Shown: positions 10,490-18,649, counted from the stretch's first letter. The stretch: DNA of 64,000 bases from Mesostigma viride (GCA_009746045.1 RPFO01001016.1:1-64000), one strand, 5' to 3'. Program-made: numbers and translations. The notes: a model not told the origin generated them from the sequence alone.

Positions 10490-11285
10490 AGCGCCCGGGC
10501 TTGATCATGGACCACTGGCCCCTTTGTCCGCTGGCATGGGGCTCCCCCAGCAATTTGGCGACATGCTGGCGTGGCAACGTAGTCTCACTACCAAGAACAC
10601 CAACAACAACAACAGCAGCAGCAACAGCAACAACACGGGCAATCTGTTAACCATCGCCTCGCACTCGCTCAAGATCACCGAGCTGCCCTCAGACCCCTCC
10701 ACCCTGGACGCCACCCAGGGGCGGCCGCAGCTGCCACCACCCAAGCCATCCTCACAGCCGCGGCAATCGCAGCAGAGCGTGTGGATGAGTCGGGGGCCCG
10801 GGGGCGGGAGCGGGCTTGAAGCCGTGCTCACGGGCCACTCAAATAGTAGCAGTCGGATAGGCTCGCTTGCGTATGAGCGGGGGGTTATGTCCTCCTCCTC
10901 TGGTGCACCTCAGGTAGCTGCGCCTTCCTTGTCCATGGCCACCCCTGGAGGAGTGCTCCATCTGTCCCAGCAGATGTCGTCCTCAATCCTGCCCTCATCG
11001 CAGTCATCCCTCATGGGGGGGTGCGGCCTCATATCGGACCTCTCCTCCCTGCTCGGGGACAACAAGTGCCGCATGGCCAACCAGTTGGGCCCCGCGTCGC
11101 TGGGTGTGTCGCACGGTGGGGAGTCCTCCGTGGCAGGGTACCTGCGGTCCTACCACGCGGGCAGCCTATCGACGATGGGGTCCGGGGGCATGCGAGCGAC
11201 GGCCATGCCGGCGTGGCTGGCGGGCGCGGGAATGGAGCCGGGCACGTCGCTGTGCTTTGATTCGCTCGACCGGCTCGGGCCGTGA
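1074..11285 (+). CDS. bHLH-PAS-like transcription factor, six exons
   Basis: Exons 1074-1372, 1510-1644, 4348-4457, 6413-6603, 8044-8161 and 8986-11285 join with consistent phase into about 1050 codons ending in TGA. All introns are GT-AG. Residues 1-99 are acidic and Ser-rich and end in DPKRKR. Residues 100-150 form a bHLH: H104, E108 and R112 are the E-box-contacting H-x3-E-x3-R set, followed by helix 1, a loop with KEYATKSDN, and helix 2. A zipper continues with L150, L157, L164 and V171. Residues about 184-330 look PAS-like (FRRVFQHTASAA, GWDTTLVARNG). Next come a Cys cluster (C361-x2-C364-x4-C369-x3-C373), an Asn/His run, poly-Gly and poly-Gln. A nuclear DNA-binding regulator with a sensory or dimerisation PAS domain is inferred. 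The PAS call rests on pattern only. Confidence 0.8.
1510..1644 (+). CDS. bHLH-PAS gene, exon 2: basic region, helix 1, loop
   Basis: A 135-bp exon between GCTGACAG and GTGCGT, phase 2 in and 2 out. It supplies the whole basic region (RVHQLCEQRRRNRMKEI) and the F-x2-F-L-P helix-1 end. Without it, exon 1 would still join exon 3 in frame but the DNA-binding motif would be lost, so skipping it would give an in-frame protein without the basic region. Confidence 0.78.
2415..3370 (+). repeat. 62-bp satellite, about 15 copies
   Basis: The unit holds TAGTGACAATATGTGGTCAT and GAGTAACTAGAGTGCA. The core recurs at 2645, 2707 and 2769, giving a 62-bp period. Outer copies at both ends are diverged and central copies nearly identical, as expected from unequal crossing-over. 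A variant carrying CCATATCCGATGTCAGGG appears 186 bp apart (about 2935 and 3121), an incipient three-unit higher-order repeat. Confidence 0.93.
3440..3530 (+). repeat. Short GGGCCC-rich tandem repeat
   Basis: Three to four imperfect copies of a unit of about 25 bp containing TTACAGCACTGGGCCC. It lies between the 62-bp and 27-bp arrays, within intron 2 of the bHLH-PAS gene. Confidence 0.6.
3698..3955 (+). repeat. 27-bp minisatellite
   Basis: About nine or ten copies of a unit containing TTACTGTGACTGTACCGTGG with single-base variants. It is intronic, in intron 2 of the bHLH-PAS gene. Confidence 0.88.
4141..4333 (+). repeat. CCAAA/CCAAC/CCACA simple repeat
   Basis: A pyrimidine-plus-A pentamer and tetramer tract that drifts from CCAAA through CAACA and CCACA to CCCA. 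It runs to within 15 bp of the exon 3 acceptor at 4347 and so forms an unusually long, purine-poor 3' intron end. Confidence 0.88.
4348..4457 (+). CDS. bHLH-PAS gene, exon 3: helix 2 and leucine zipper
   Basis: After CTCGCAG; ends GTCGAGG before GTGTGT. It encodes YSRYLLSQ of helix 2 followed by a heptad zipper (L150, L157, L164, V171). Phases 2 and 1 match the neighbours. Confidence 0.78.
4917..5640 (+). repeat. 31-bp minisatellite, about 23 copies
   Basis: The unit holds GGGACTAGCACATCAAACAC followed by AGAT and a G run. Unit length varies between about 28 and 33 bp, mostly through the G run. It is intronic (intron 3). The long open frames across it (GLAHQTQ and GTSTSNTD type) are repeat artefacts in all three frames. 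Confidence 0.92.
5773..5812 (+). repeat. CA microsatellite and A run
   Basis: ACACAC tract with interruptions followed by ten A residues, in intron 3 of the bHLH-PAS gene. Confidence 0.8.
6241..6267 (+). repeat. Poly-C run, 27 bp
   Basis: An uninterrupted C homopolymer inside a C-rich intron end, 145 bp before exon 4. Its length is likely to be unreliable in any assembly. Confidence 0.85.
6413..6603 (+). CDS. bHLH-PAS gene, exon 4: N-terminal half of PAS-like domain
   Basis: After CCCCCCAG, up to CAGAAGGAG before GTGGGT; 191 bp, phase 1 in and 0 out. It encodes PLDFRRVFQHTASAAAIIRL...NFQAMFGHVPQEM, a pattern of an amphipathic helix then beta strands as at the start of PAS domains. Homology needs a profile search. 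Confidence 0.72.
6604..6830 (+). repeat. G-rich tract at the 5' end of intron 4
   Basis: GGTGGGTG and GGGGCGGG runs begin right at the donor site of exon 4. On the RNA strand this could form G-quadruplexes over or beside the 5' splice site. The glycine-rich and proline-rich ORFs here are composition artefacts. Confidence 0.8.
7935..7990 (+). pseudogene. Partial duplicate of exon 5
   Basis: GAGCAGAAGAGCTACTGGCG...GGCATCCT nearly repeats the acceptor and first ~45 bp of exon 5 (8041-8090), with the preceding TGTGTGAGCAG. The copy encodes KSYWRNFVIGIL where exon 5 has KSYWRDYVVGIL. It then diverges without an in-frame donor I can see. It is a truncated exon duplication or a decoy 3' splice site. 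Confidence 0.75.
8044..8161 (+). CDS. bHLH-PAS gene, exon 5: C-terminal half of PAS-like domain
   Basis: After GTGCGAGCAG, up to GCGCAAG before GTGAGG; phase 0 in, 1 out. It encodes KSYWRDYVVGIL...GWDTTLVARNGCSHSVIISAQ, with the late beta-strand look of a PAS core. Confidence 0.75.
8986..11285 (+). CDS. bHLH-PAS gene, exon 6: PAS end, Cys cluster, low-complexity tail
   Basis: After CCTACAG. It begins LTESDGSLAYALLSITFG, then CNNAPDLDPIMISGP, a Cys cluster around 9208-9275 (ECSICHHFHCGRPC), Asn/His repeats from (ATAACC/A)n near 9415-9480, poly-Gly at 9654-9680, short Gln runs, and a large interrupted poly-Gln at 10371-10488. The stop is TGA at 11283-11285. Gln-rich tails of this sort are common in activation domains; the role here is inferred. 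Confidence 0.82.
10368..10490 (+). repeat. CAG repeat encoding poly-Gln with E-A-L interruptions
   Basis: CAGCAGCAACAGCAAGAAGCATTA units of 24 bp occur about three times, then a pure CAG run. All units are multiples of three and keep the frame of the bHLH-PAS gene. Confidence 0.92.
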
Positions 11286-13212
11286 GGGGAGATATATATA
11301 TTCAAAAGTACACAGCATTTTATGATGTGCAAATTAGGGGGTGGCCGCTTCGCAGGTGTCGGCCTTGGCCTCGCCTGCCTGCCTCCCTCCCAGCGCGCTT
11401 GGTTTCTTGTCGGTGCGGGTGCCTCACGACGCGGCTCGATAGGGGTCGATGGGGCTGGCGTCGACGACGTTGGTGGCGTGCGGCGACCACTGCGGGGATG
11501 GCGCCGGCCACGAGGGCAAGGCGCCGGTGGGGGAAAGGCGTTGGGGGGAGGATGAACAATTGGAAACAATGTGGGAGGGCTGAGGATGCGTGCCTGGGCC
11601 GGGCTCTCTCCCCCCCAGGTTGGGCTGGGTTTGTTTATAGGAACTCAATTAGGCGGCGTCGATCCCTGCCCCACAATCCTCGCTCGCCTGGTCAGCTTGT
11701 AGGAAATGAGACGGCGACTCTTGGACGCATGGCATTTCCGGTGTCGCGGAAGGACTGGAATAGATGCCTGAGAGGGAAAGGTGCAAAGACCGCCTGGAAT
11801 TTTTGCTGAGGGCATAGTTGTAGCTTCTCTGGGCGAGCCGTCGCGGCGCTCCCATGGGTTTACCACTTTCTGTACATTACGCGTTGGTTTGACATGCGGT
11901 CAAGGCCCACAGTGACATGATGTCAAAGCCCATGCACGCTACCTGACACGTTGACAAGCACCCGTGCCCTCTTGGCTGTGATGGGATCGGTGTCATGCTA
12001 GCATCGTTTTTTCGTGATCTGCCTTGGTGTTGTACTCTGCAACCTTACAGACACGCAATTGAGTTGACTTATCGTGAGGTGTCATGCCAAGATGATGGCT
12101 GCAGGGGGACGTTGGGTTGATAAGTCTACAAGCTGGAAAGTTTGGGATGGCCCTGGTATCATTTGTCTTACAGTCATTACCGCGTTAAGTTGAGATCAAC
12201 GCCTGAAATTCGGCGTCGCAACTTCACGCGGTAACCAGGAAGTCTGGGCGCCCGTGGAGCTTGCATATATTTTGCTGCCTCAATGTCAGATAGCGGGTCC
12301 AGAGTCCAGACTTGGCCAAAAAAGGCCTCCTGCGCAGCCAAAAATGGCCTGACACCTATAAAGAGTATTTATCACGTTTAGTTGCGATGGCTCCCACGTT
12401 GCCCGGTCGCGGCCCAAATTTCGGCTCCGCAACTTGCGTGGTAATGTATTTAGGGGGGATAGGAAGGTTGATACGTAGCCATCTATTTTGTATGCCATCT
12501 CACGTAGAGTGTGGTCGTTGTTGTTTTATTGGCACAGCTGTTGGCATTCCCGCGAGTCTTTGGTGGAATTTTACGCCGTGCATCTTCGATTTTGAGAATA
12601 TAATTTTAATAATTCATTCACTCATTCATGTGCCTCGGCCGTTGGGAGAGTCACGGGGTATGTACAGACTTTTTGAGTACGAAGGTACCTTTCATCCCTG
12701 TTTGATGCACGGTTAGAAGGGGCCGCATGCCCCCATGTTACTCACAGGTGAGCTGCCACATGGAGCGGCGCTGTGCCCGTCGTGCGCGGATCGAAACTAG
12801 TGAAGCTTTCTGGCGCGCGATCTCGCACCGTCGCGGCTTTTTTTTCACATTTGGGAGCACGGCGGGGCCAACAATGGCGATCTGGTTCGATGTGGCAGTG
12901 TAGAAAATGCCGTGGATGGATTGGAGTGACGCTTGGGTAAGTGAGTTAGAGTGACCCGGGCAGCCCCCGGTGGTTTGTCTGTAATATGGCTCCAGGCAGA
13001 TGGTACGCAAGGATAGATGGCAAGTAGTGATGAAGGAGACCACCCCCAAGTCTGTGGGGGCTCCGCGTGTGACCGCGTATGGCATTCATAGCGATTCGGG
13101 CCGCGGTGCCCACACCCCTGTAACTAGGACCTAGATAGCTTACACTATCCATTCCATCGGACCATGTTCCCCTCAAACTGAGGACTTCTGCTCACGTGAC
13201 GCAGTCACATGT
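11286..13212. other. Downstream intergenic region
   Basis: AT-rich sequence just after the bHLH-PAS stop (ATATATATATTC) is probably its 3' UTR. I see no convincing gene in the rest. A fold-back motif lies at 12175-12240: CATTACCGCGTTAAGTTG is opposed by an imperfect inverse copy, with another inverse copy at 12427-12447. A 27-bp piece near 12731 resembles half-B coding sequence at 21492. Confidence 0.5.
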
Positions 13213-13437
13213 CTATTAATTAATTAATTAATTGGGTAAGTTATTCTGATCAGACACTCCGCAAAGGTGAAAACCTTTGCGTTCAGTGCCGGGCCGCGGA
13301 AAACGCGGAAAACGCGATCTACAAATGAATCCGACCTGAATCGAACTGGGGACCTCTCGCACCAAATTTTGCTGACAATAGGACGGACGTCTCCGGTTAC
13401 CATGGCATCGCCAACTTACACCTACAGTCATCCGCAA
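13213..13437 (-). mobile_element. tRNA-derived SINE candidate
   Basis: On the minus strand an A-box-like TGGTAACCGG (13393-13402) is followed about 50 bp on by a B-box-like GTTCGATTC (13338-13346). Next come a perfect 8-bp hairpin (CGCAAAGG/CCTTTGCG, 13260-13281) and a terminal (ATTA)n tail at 13214-13233. The layout is that of a Pol III SINE with a LINE-style tail. The T-arm does not pair well, so it is not a working tRNA. I could not find a clear target-site duplication. Confidence 0.55.
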
Positions 13438-13510
13438 AATTTCTCCTGTCCGGGGAGTGATGCAAGCCTTTCGGATTTGGTACTAGATAAGGGTAAGTTA
13501 TTCCTCACAT

Positions 13511-13921
13511 GGCCGGCACCTCCTGACGTGGGCTGGGCCCAGTGATGTTAGACGCCGCAAGGCCCGCACCTTCAAAGAACAGCTAGTAGAGGACATGGGG
13601 GGCCTAGGCCTCTCCGTGATTTGGAAGAAGATGATGGACAAGGCCAAGTGGGCCCAGGTCATAGAGGACAACGAGCCCCCCCCAGTGGGGAAGCGCCCGC
13701 GTGTGCAATCCCGCGGGAGGCACGCCAGATAGCTCCCCCTAGGGCAGCGTGCGGCTGCCTAGATAGATGTTGTAGTTAGAATGCTGTTAGATAGATGTAG
13801 TATGCAGCCAATGTAGATAGATTAGACCGGTAGGAATGTTTGCACCCATCCATCCATCCATCGGGGTTAATGCTCCGTGACTCCCCAACGGGAGCACGAG
13901 TCTAATTAATTAATTAATGAA
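13511..13921 (+). mobile_element. 5'-truncated LINE-A copy with target-site duplication
   Basis: Flanked by TTATTCCTCACAT at 13498-13510 and 13922-13934. It holds the last ~60 codons of ORF2 (RKARTFKEQLVEDMG...[31 protein letters not shown]), a 3' UTR with a CATC microsatellite, a stem-loop at 13877-13897 and an (ATTA)n tail. 5' truncation plus a direct repeat is the signature of target-primed reverse transcription. Confidence 0.9.
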
Positions 13922-14114
13922 TTATTCCTCACATCTTGTTTGACATATCCCATGAAGTTTTGGTCGTGCTGTTCAGTGGGCTTGATTTGCCATGAGATCG
14001 AATTAGTAAAAAGATTTTCAGGGTTTGCGCGGCCCAATGCAGATTTCTGACTTGCGAATGCAATATTTCGTCACAAGGGAAACTCTGTAGGATGCATAAG
14101 TTGTCGCCACGAGG

Positions 14115-14252
14115 TAGCCATGGCTGACGGCGGAGCTCATAACTTTCATGTTTGAGCACCGAACTTAGCCGTGAATATCACTATCGCTTCGTCTTTCTAA
14201 GACGCACATGCTGATATAATTTTCCGAACCTAAAACGCAATATATGACGAGC
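14115..14252 (+). mobile_element. Half-element 5' end, left part
   Basis: Begins near ATGGCTGACGGCGG and aligns with 46530-46680 and, inverted, with 20580-20430. It continues at 14855 after the LINE-A insertion. It looks like the 5' leader and start codon of an ORF1-only element. Confidence 0.75.
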
Positions 14253-14854
14253 CAAGTGGGCCCAGGTCATAGCGGACAACGAGCCCCCCCCAGTGGGGAA
14301 GCGCCCGCGTGTGCAATCCCGCGGGAGGCACGCCAGATAGCTCCCCCTAGGGCAGCGTGCGGCTGCCTAGATAGATGTTGTAGTTAGAATGCTGTTAGAT
14401 AGATGTAGTATGTAGCCAATGTCAAAGAGACAACCAGCGCAGGCCAGAAATCGGGAGAATCCGGACCATGGTAGCTCGAGCCTGCCGTTATCTTTTCCGC
14501 GTTTTCGAGTCGTTCAGGATGATGAAGATGAATGGTGATGGAAATGTGTATCCTTGTGCATTGAAATTATGGCTGGCTTACGTGTGGAGCGACTAGATGA
14601 CCTAGACGGTGGGGCCAGAAACAGCATGCTTGATCAGGGCGTGTGTTTCTAGCCTAGCTGGCCGGGAGTGTCTAGTGGTGAGCACCAGTTGCTGCGATCG
14701 CTCTCCCACCATTTACGAGGAAATACGAGGAGAAAATAATGTAGATAGATTACGGACCGGTAGGAATGTTTGCACCCATCCATCCATCCATCCATCGGGG
14801 TTAATGCTCCGTGACTCCCCAACGGGAGCCCGAGTCTAATTACTTAATTAATTA
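14253..14854 (+). mobile_element. LINE-A 3' end inserted at a start codon
   Basis: Target duplication ATATGACGAGC at 14242-14252 and 14855-14865, which includes the host element's ATG. It has the same ORF2 end, 3' UTR, CATC repeat, stem-loop (14811-14831) and (ATTA)n tail as the copy at 13511. It is itself interrupted by a further segment at 14423-14738. Confidence 0.88.
14423..14738 (+). mobile_element. Segment inserted in LINE-A, sharing the bHLH-PAS leader
   Basis: Splits the LINE-A 3' UTR between AGCCAATGT and GTAGATAGATTA, with AATGT possibly duplicated at both sides. Its first 92 bp match 916-1011. Beyond that a weak match to the start of bHLH-PAS exon 1 (GATGGAAATG) may continue. No known element type is recognised. 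Confidence 0.6.
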
Positions 14855-15010
14855 ATATGACGAGCAAACGCCTGTCGACGCAACGCAGTTTGGCGGATGC
14901 GCTCGCCCATGAAAATGCGGCAGCTGCGGCTGCAGCTTTGCCAGCTCCGGCAGGCAGCGGTGACACTAGTTGTGCACTGGTGGTCGCCCGGCAACCTCCC
15001 GGGCTCCATT
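14855..15010 (+). mobile_element. Half-element 5' end, right part
   Basis: Encodes MTSKRLSTQRSLADALAHENAAAAAALPAP, parallel to MASNRSSTQRRLAAALSPEA at 46664. It is followed by a stop (near CCATTAATTAACTCG). Confidence 0.6.
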
Positions 15011-15030
15011 AATTAACTCGTCGTCTGTCC

Positions 15031-15060
15031 CAACTCAGTCCTCAAAAGAGGACTGAGTTG
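15031..15060. repeat. Perfect hairpin, 13-bp arms
   Basis: CAACTCAGTCCTC, AAAA loop, GAGGACTGAGTTG, followed by ACC and five T. It resembles a transcription terminator, but in this eukaryotic context it is more likely a fold-back remnant. ACTCAGTCC-type words recur at the ends of the TTAA element at 25.6-27.3 kb. Confidence 0.6.
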
Positions 15061-15173
15061 ACCTTTTTCAACCGGGTGTAGCGACTAGGTGGGGGGTCCA
15101 TCCCAAATGTTTTGATGTGGATCGAGGGTGTATTTGATGTCAATTTGCTGGAAAAAATGCTGAGTTAGTGAAA

Positions 15174-16360
15174 TTAATTAATTAATTATCAACATCACTC
15201 CGTTGGGAGTAGATGTAGCACATAGCCCTGAGAAGGGGCATATGGCTTTTAATACATTCTAGGCTACTTCATGCAAGGGTGGGAATGTAAGCTACCCCTG
15301 CTCTAGGTGCACCAGGGCACCCGCACCCTCATGGTCTATCACGCTATGCCCGGGTAAGGGGGGAGCATGCCTGTGAGGGGGAAGATCATCATGGCTATAC
15401 AAAAACTAGAGCGTGGCATCTCAGCAGAGAGCAGCTCTCTGCATGGGCACAGCATTACTAAATAAAACTAGGCATCGTCTGGAGTGTGGCTCAGCATAGG
15501 CACACATGTACATGACTAAAAAGGCTAGGCCTAAGCTGGTATAGTGCCTGTAGTAGGCGGGCATGTACAAGGCCACTGTCTAACTATTCTACACTACTGC
15601 TGTATTCCCCTAGGCTGGGGCTGGAGTTGCTGGGGCCGCGGTGGTCGAGGGGGTCGCTTGCCAGGGCTTGTGGCCGACGTAGATGGCCGCCCCCTTCCAG
15701 TACACCGGCTGGCCCGCCTTGGTCTGCCGGAGCTGGGTGTAGGTCGGCCATAGCTCCCGTCGCCGTTGTTGCTGGGCCAGGGTCAAGTCGTCGTCCACGG
15801 TGAAGGGAGTATTCGCGAGCCGCTTGCGGCGTCTGAGAAACGAAAGCTTGTCCGCTGGGCTATCAAAGATGAGAAGAAGCGGAGGCGCCCCTGCCTTACC
15901 CCGCGCGCGGGGGAGGCGGTGGGCGGTCAGCTTGATCTCACCAAGAAGGCCCATGCGTGCAAGGATTTTGCTCTCAAACGCGCGTGCAAGCTTCTCGGAA
16001 TTCTCACCTTCTTCCATGTCCAAGTTCTTGAGGATGGCGTTGAGGCTGCGCTTGGCGAGCTCGGCCTCCTCGCGGAGGTCAAGCGTCTGCCGCTGGAGCT
16101 GGGCTGCGACGGCGGAGGTGGTGGAGGTGGTATGTTGCTTAAGCATGTCCGCCCAGGTCGTGATGGGAGGAGCATCGCCGGCCGGGCCAGCCGAGGCTGG
16201 CTTGGCGGCAATGTCTTTCACCGCCTGGGCGGTGAGGCCTGCCGTGTTCTGCAAGACCTCGATAGCGATTGCATTATCCTTGAGGCGCTGGTCGATGTCG
16301 CGGAGCTGGGCGGTGATGGAGTCGGTGGAGGCGAGGAGGGTGACGGTGGCGGTGGGGATG
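15174..16360 (-). mobile_element. Half-B copy (ORF1-only non-LTR element), 5' truncated
   Basis: Flanked by GTTAGTGAAA at 15164-15173 and 16361-16370. On the minus strand: the ORF1 C-terminal part, a ~400-bp 3' UTR, a stem-loop (15197-15210) and a (TTAA)n tail. No ORF2 lies between ORF1 and the 3' UTR. Confidence 0.88.
15610..16254 (-). CDS. Half-B ORF1-like protein, partial
   Basis: A 214-residue ORF. Residues ~1-75 are Ala/Thr-rich with a coiled-coil stretch (TLDLREEAELAKRSLNAILKNL). Then an RRM-like region (LARAFESKILARMGLLGEIKLTAHRLPR, PPLLLIFDSPADKLSFLRRRKRL) and a C-terminal part (FTVDDDLTLAQQQRRRELWP...KPW). This is the order found in L1-type ORF1 proteins, which are nucleic-acid-binding trimers. 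A small remainder upstream of the ATG is lost by 5' truncation. Family identity is inferred from layout. Confidence 0.72.
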   Translation of the reverse strand: MQNTAGLTAQAVKDIAAKPASAGPAGDAPPITTWADMLKQHTTSTTSAVAAQLQRQTLDLREEAELAKRSLNAILKNLDMEEGENSEKLARAFESKILARMGLLGEIKLTAHRLPRARGKAGAPPLLLIFDSPADKLSFLRRRKRLANTPFTVDDDLTLAQQQRRRELWPTYTQLRQTKAGQPVYWKGAAIYVGHKPWQATPSTTAAPATPAPA

Positions 16361-16370
16361 GTTAGTGAAA

Positions 16371-17282
16371 ACTTGACCCAAACACCTGGAAATTACTCGG
16401 ACATATGACACCCTCGGCGAATTTGCATTTTTCGGGATAAGAGCGAGTGGGGAAAATTTAATCAAATCATGGTGCACGTTAGAAATTATAGGCATGTAAA
16501 CAATATAGTTCTTGAAACGTGGCAAAAAACTGGGCTCAATTTGGCCACTGCCACTGCCTGAAACAATTAAAAAACTCTCAGTCCTCAGGAGAGGAATGGG
16601 GCTTTTGCTAACTTTGCTAGCATGTAAGTGCGGTCATACTACACACCACCGTGGCCACCAACCATGCCAATAAACTCATTTCCCTTCTAGCATAACAGGA
16701 AAACATACTTGCATCATCATGCTGCAGTTGTATCATACCTTATCATGTAGTGAGAGCCTATGCATGCACGTAGGGAATGGGCTTGGATACCTACCAACAA
16801 AGGGTTATGTTATAAGTGTCAACCACCAATATAATGGGTAGGTTAAGCATCTTTCCATTGTTTCTAACAACAATAGATATGATCAGAATAGATATGGCTA
16901 TAACTGTTTTGCCTTGCCATGATGTGACCAACATAGTTGCTGGCACATGATGGCAGTGGTTTGTCACCAAGACTTTTCACTCACCCGTATAAGCTTGAAA
17001 GCACCCTTGACGCAGGCTGTGGCCACACAATCATGCAGTATGAGCGTAGCAAAAGAATAACTAACATCTATGAAGGTGTTTAAACCTGCACAGCTCCTAA
17101 AACCCTGCACAACTACACTGGGTTAAGGCAAATGCCTGCTAACAACATCTGAAAAGGGGGTTTTAGAGAGGGGCAGGCAACGGTCAAGAAAGAGCATCAA
17201 GACTTGAACCTGACAACGCCTGGCAAGCTTAAGGGGACTCGTCACCAAAACACCAAAAAATCAATAAAAATTCAAAACTCAC
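16371..17282. other. No feature recognised
   Basis: About 900 bp of moderately AT-rich, non-coding-looking sequence. No ORF of note, no tandem repeat and no clear terminal repeat. Confidence 0.5.
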
Positions 17283-17835
17283 ATTAAACCTATGCGAACA
17301 ATGCCCAAATGGGTTTGGGGACCCAAAGTAGCATTTATGACGATTTGTCGTGCACTTACTTGGGGTATTACCCCCGGCATTTGGCTAAAAATAGCACAAG
17401 ACGCTAAACCGTTTTTGCCACGCCACGGTCAATAGGAGCATCTGATTGACCTGCCCATACATTCCAAACAAGTTCCCCCTCTGTTCGACCGTTTGAGTTA
17501 CTAACATGGTTCAGCGGGTCAGGTTTGTGAGAGTTATTAATTTTCCCGCGAAAAAAGACCGTATTTTGGCGGGAAAATTAATAACTCTCACAAACCTGCC
17601 CCGCCGACCCATGTTAGTAGCTCAAACGGTCGAGGAGAGGGGGAACTCGTTTGGAATGTATGGGCAGGTCAAACAGATGCTCCTATAGACCGTTGGGCGG
17701 CAAGAACGGTTTAGCGTCTTGTGCTATTTTTAGCCACATGCCAGGGGTAGTACCCCTAGTAAGTGCACGACAAATCGTCATAAATGCTACTTTGTGTCCC
17801 CAATCACTTTTGGGCACTGTTTGCATAGGTTTAAT
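17283..17835. mobile_element. 553-bp near-perfect palindrome (fold-back element)
   Basis: Two arms of 267 bp (17283-17549 and 17569-17835) are inverse complements with few mismatches, around a 19-bp spacer. The ends read ATTAAACCTATG and CATAGGTTTAAT. No ORF crosses it usefully. It is consistent with a fold-back MITE. It touches the (TTAA)n tail of the half-A copy next to it. Confidence 0.85.
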
Positions 17836-17862
17836 TAATTAAACTCGTGCTCCCGTTGGGGA

Positions 17863-18649
17863 TGATTACAATTCGTTCAAGTGGCCCGCCGGAGCGGCTG
17901 TACAATTTTTCCCAGTGAGCGCGCTGCCAAGTGTACTTGTGGGCAAATTTTTAGGTGCCCCGTCACTTCGAGGTACTAAAAATTAGGCTACGGTACGAAT
18001 TCAGCGAATTTCAGCGAATTTTCAGTCGAACCAAAGGAAGTGACGCCAACTACCAAAAAGTTTCCGTTACGAATTTTCAGCCCAACACTCGCGCAAAATG
18101 AAGTGACGGCAACTACCAAAAAGTTTCCGTTACGAATTTTCACTCCCACACGTTTGCACAAAAGGAAGTGACGGCAACTACCAAAAAGTTTCCGTTACGA
18201 ATTTTCAGTCCCACACTTCGCGCAAATTTTAGTAGGGCTGCACGCAAGCTACCTTTCAAAATTTTGCGCTAGTATGGAACGCATTTCATTCGTCTGGAGG
18301 AACGCTGCCCGCCAACTACCCCCGTTCAGAAAGTTCCGACGACATTTACCCGAGATTTGGAAATCTGAACGTCCGCGCAAATTTTAGTAGGGCTGCACGC
18401 AAGCTACCTTTCAAAATTTTGCGCAAGTATGGAACGCAATTCATTCGTCCGGAGGAATGCTGCTCGTCAACTGCCCCCGTTCAGAAAGTTGCGCCGAACT
18501 TTACTTGAGATTTGGAAATCTGAACGTGCGGTTGGAGTTTCGCGGGGAAACCCAAGTTCCCAAGTAATTCACCAATGACGCGCTTCGAACACTTGTCCGC
18601 TAAAACCTAAGCAGCCGCTCCGGCTGGCCACTTAAACGAAACTTGATCG
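17863..18649. mobile_element. 787-bp MITE with ~38-bp inverted ends
   Basis: Removing it restores GGGGA|GTCAC exactly as in the intact copy at 35975. Ends: TTCGTTCAAGTGGCC on the left against the inverse of GGCCACTTAAACGAA on the right, extending to GCCGGAGCGGCTG (17872-17900 and 18612-18640). No target duplication longer than a base is visible. No transposase ORF is present. Confidence 0.85.
18020..18527 (+). repeat. Tandem repeats inside the MITE
   Basis: Three copies of a ~63-bp unit (GTGACGGCAACTACCAAAAA, TTTCCGTTACGAATTTTCA) are followed by two copies of a ~152-bp unit (ATTTTAGTAGGGCTGCACGC) at 18222-18374 and 18374-18527. Subterminal or internal arrays like this are common in non-autonomous DNA elements. 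Confidence 0.85.

Noticed and set aside
9722-10504. 260-codon ORF in another frame of bHLH-PAS exon 6
   Set aside because: A shadow frame produced by high GC content; the main frame is continuous and linked by splicing.
11282-11809. 175-codon ORF after the bHLH-PAS gene
   Set aside because: Arg/Trp-rich composition with open antisense frames; it lies in the probable 3' UTR and flank.
13322-13437. Functional tRNA gene
   Set aside because: A- and B-box-like words are present but acceptor and T-arm pairing fail, so a SINE is the better reading.
15031-15060. Rho-independent terminator
   Set aside because: Hairpin plus short T run looks like one, but bacterial terminators make no sense among LINE elements.
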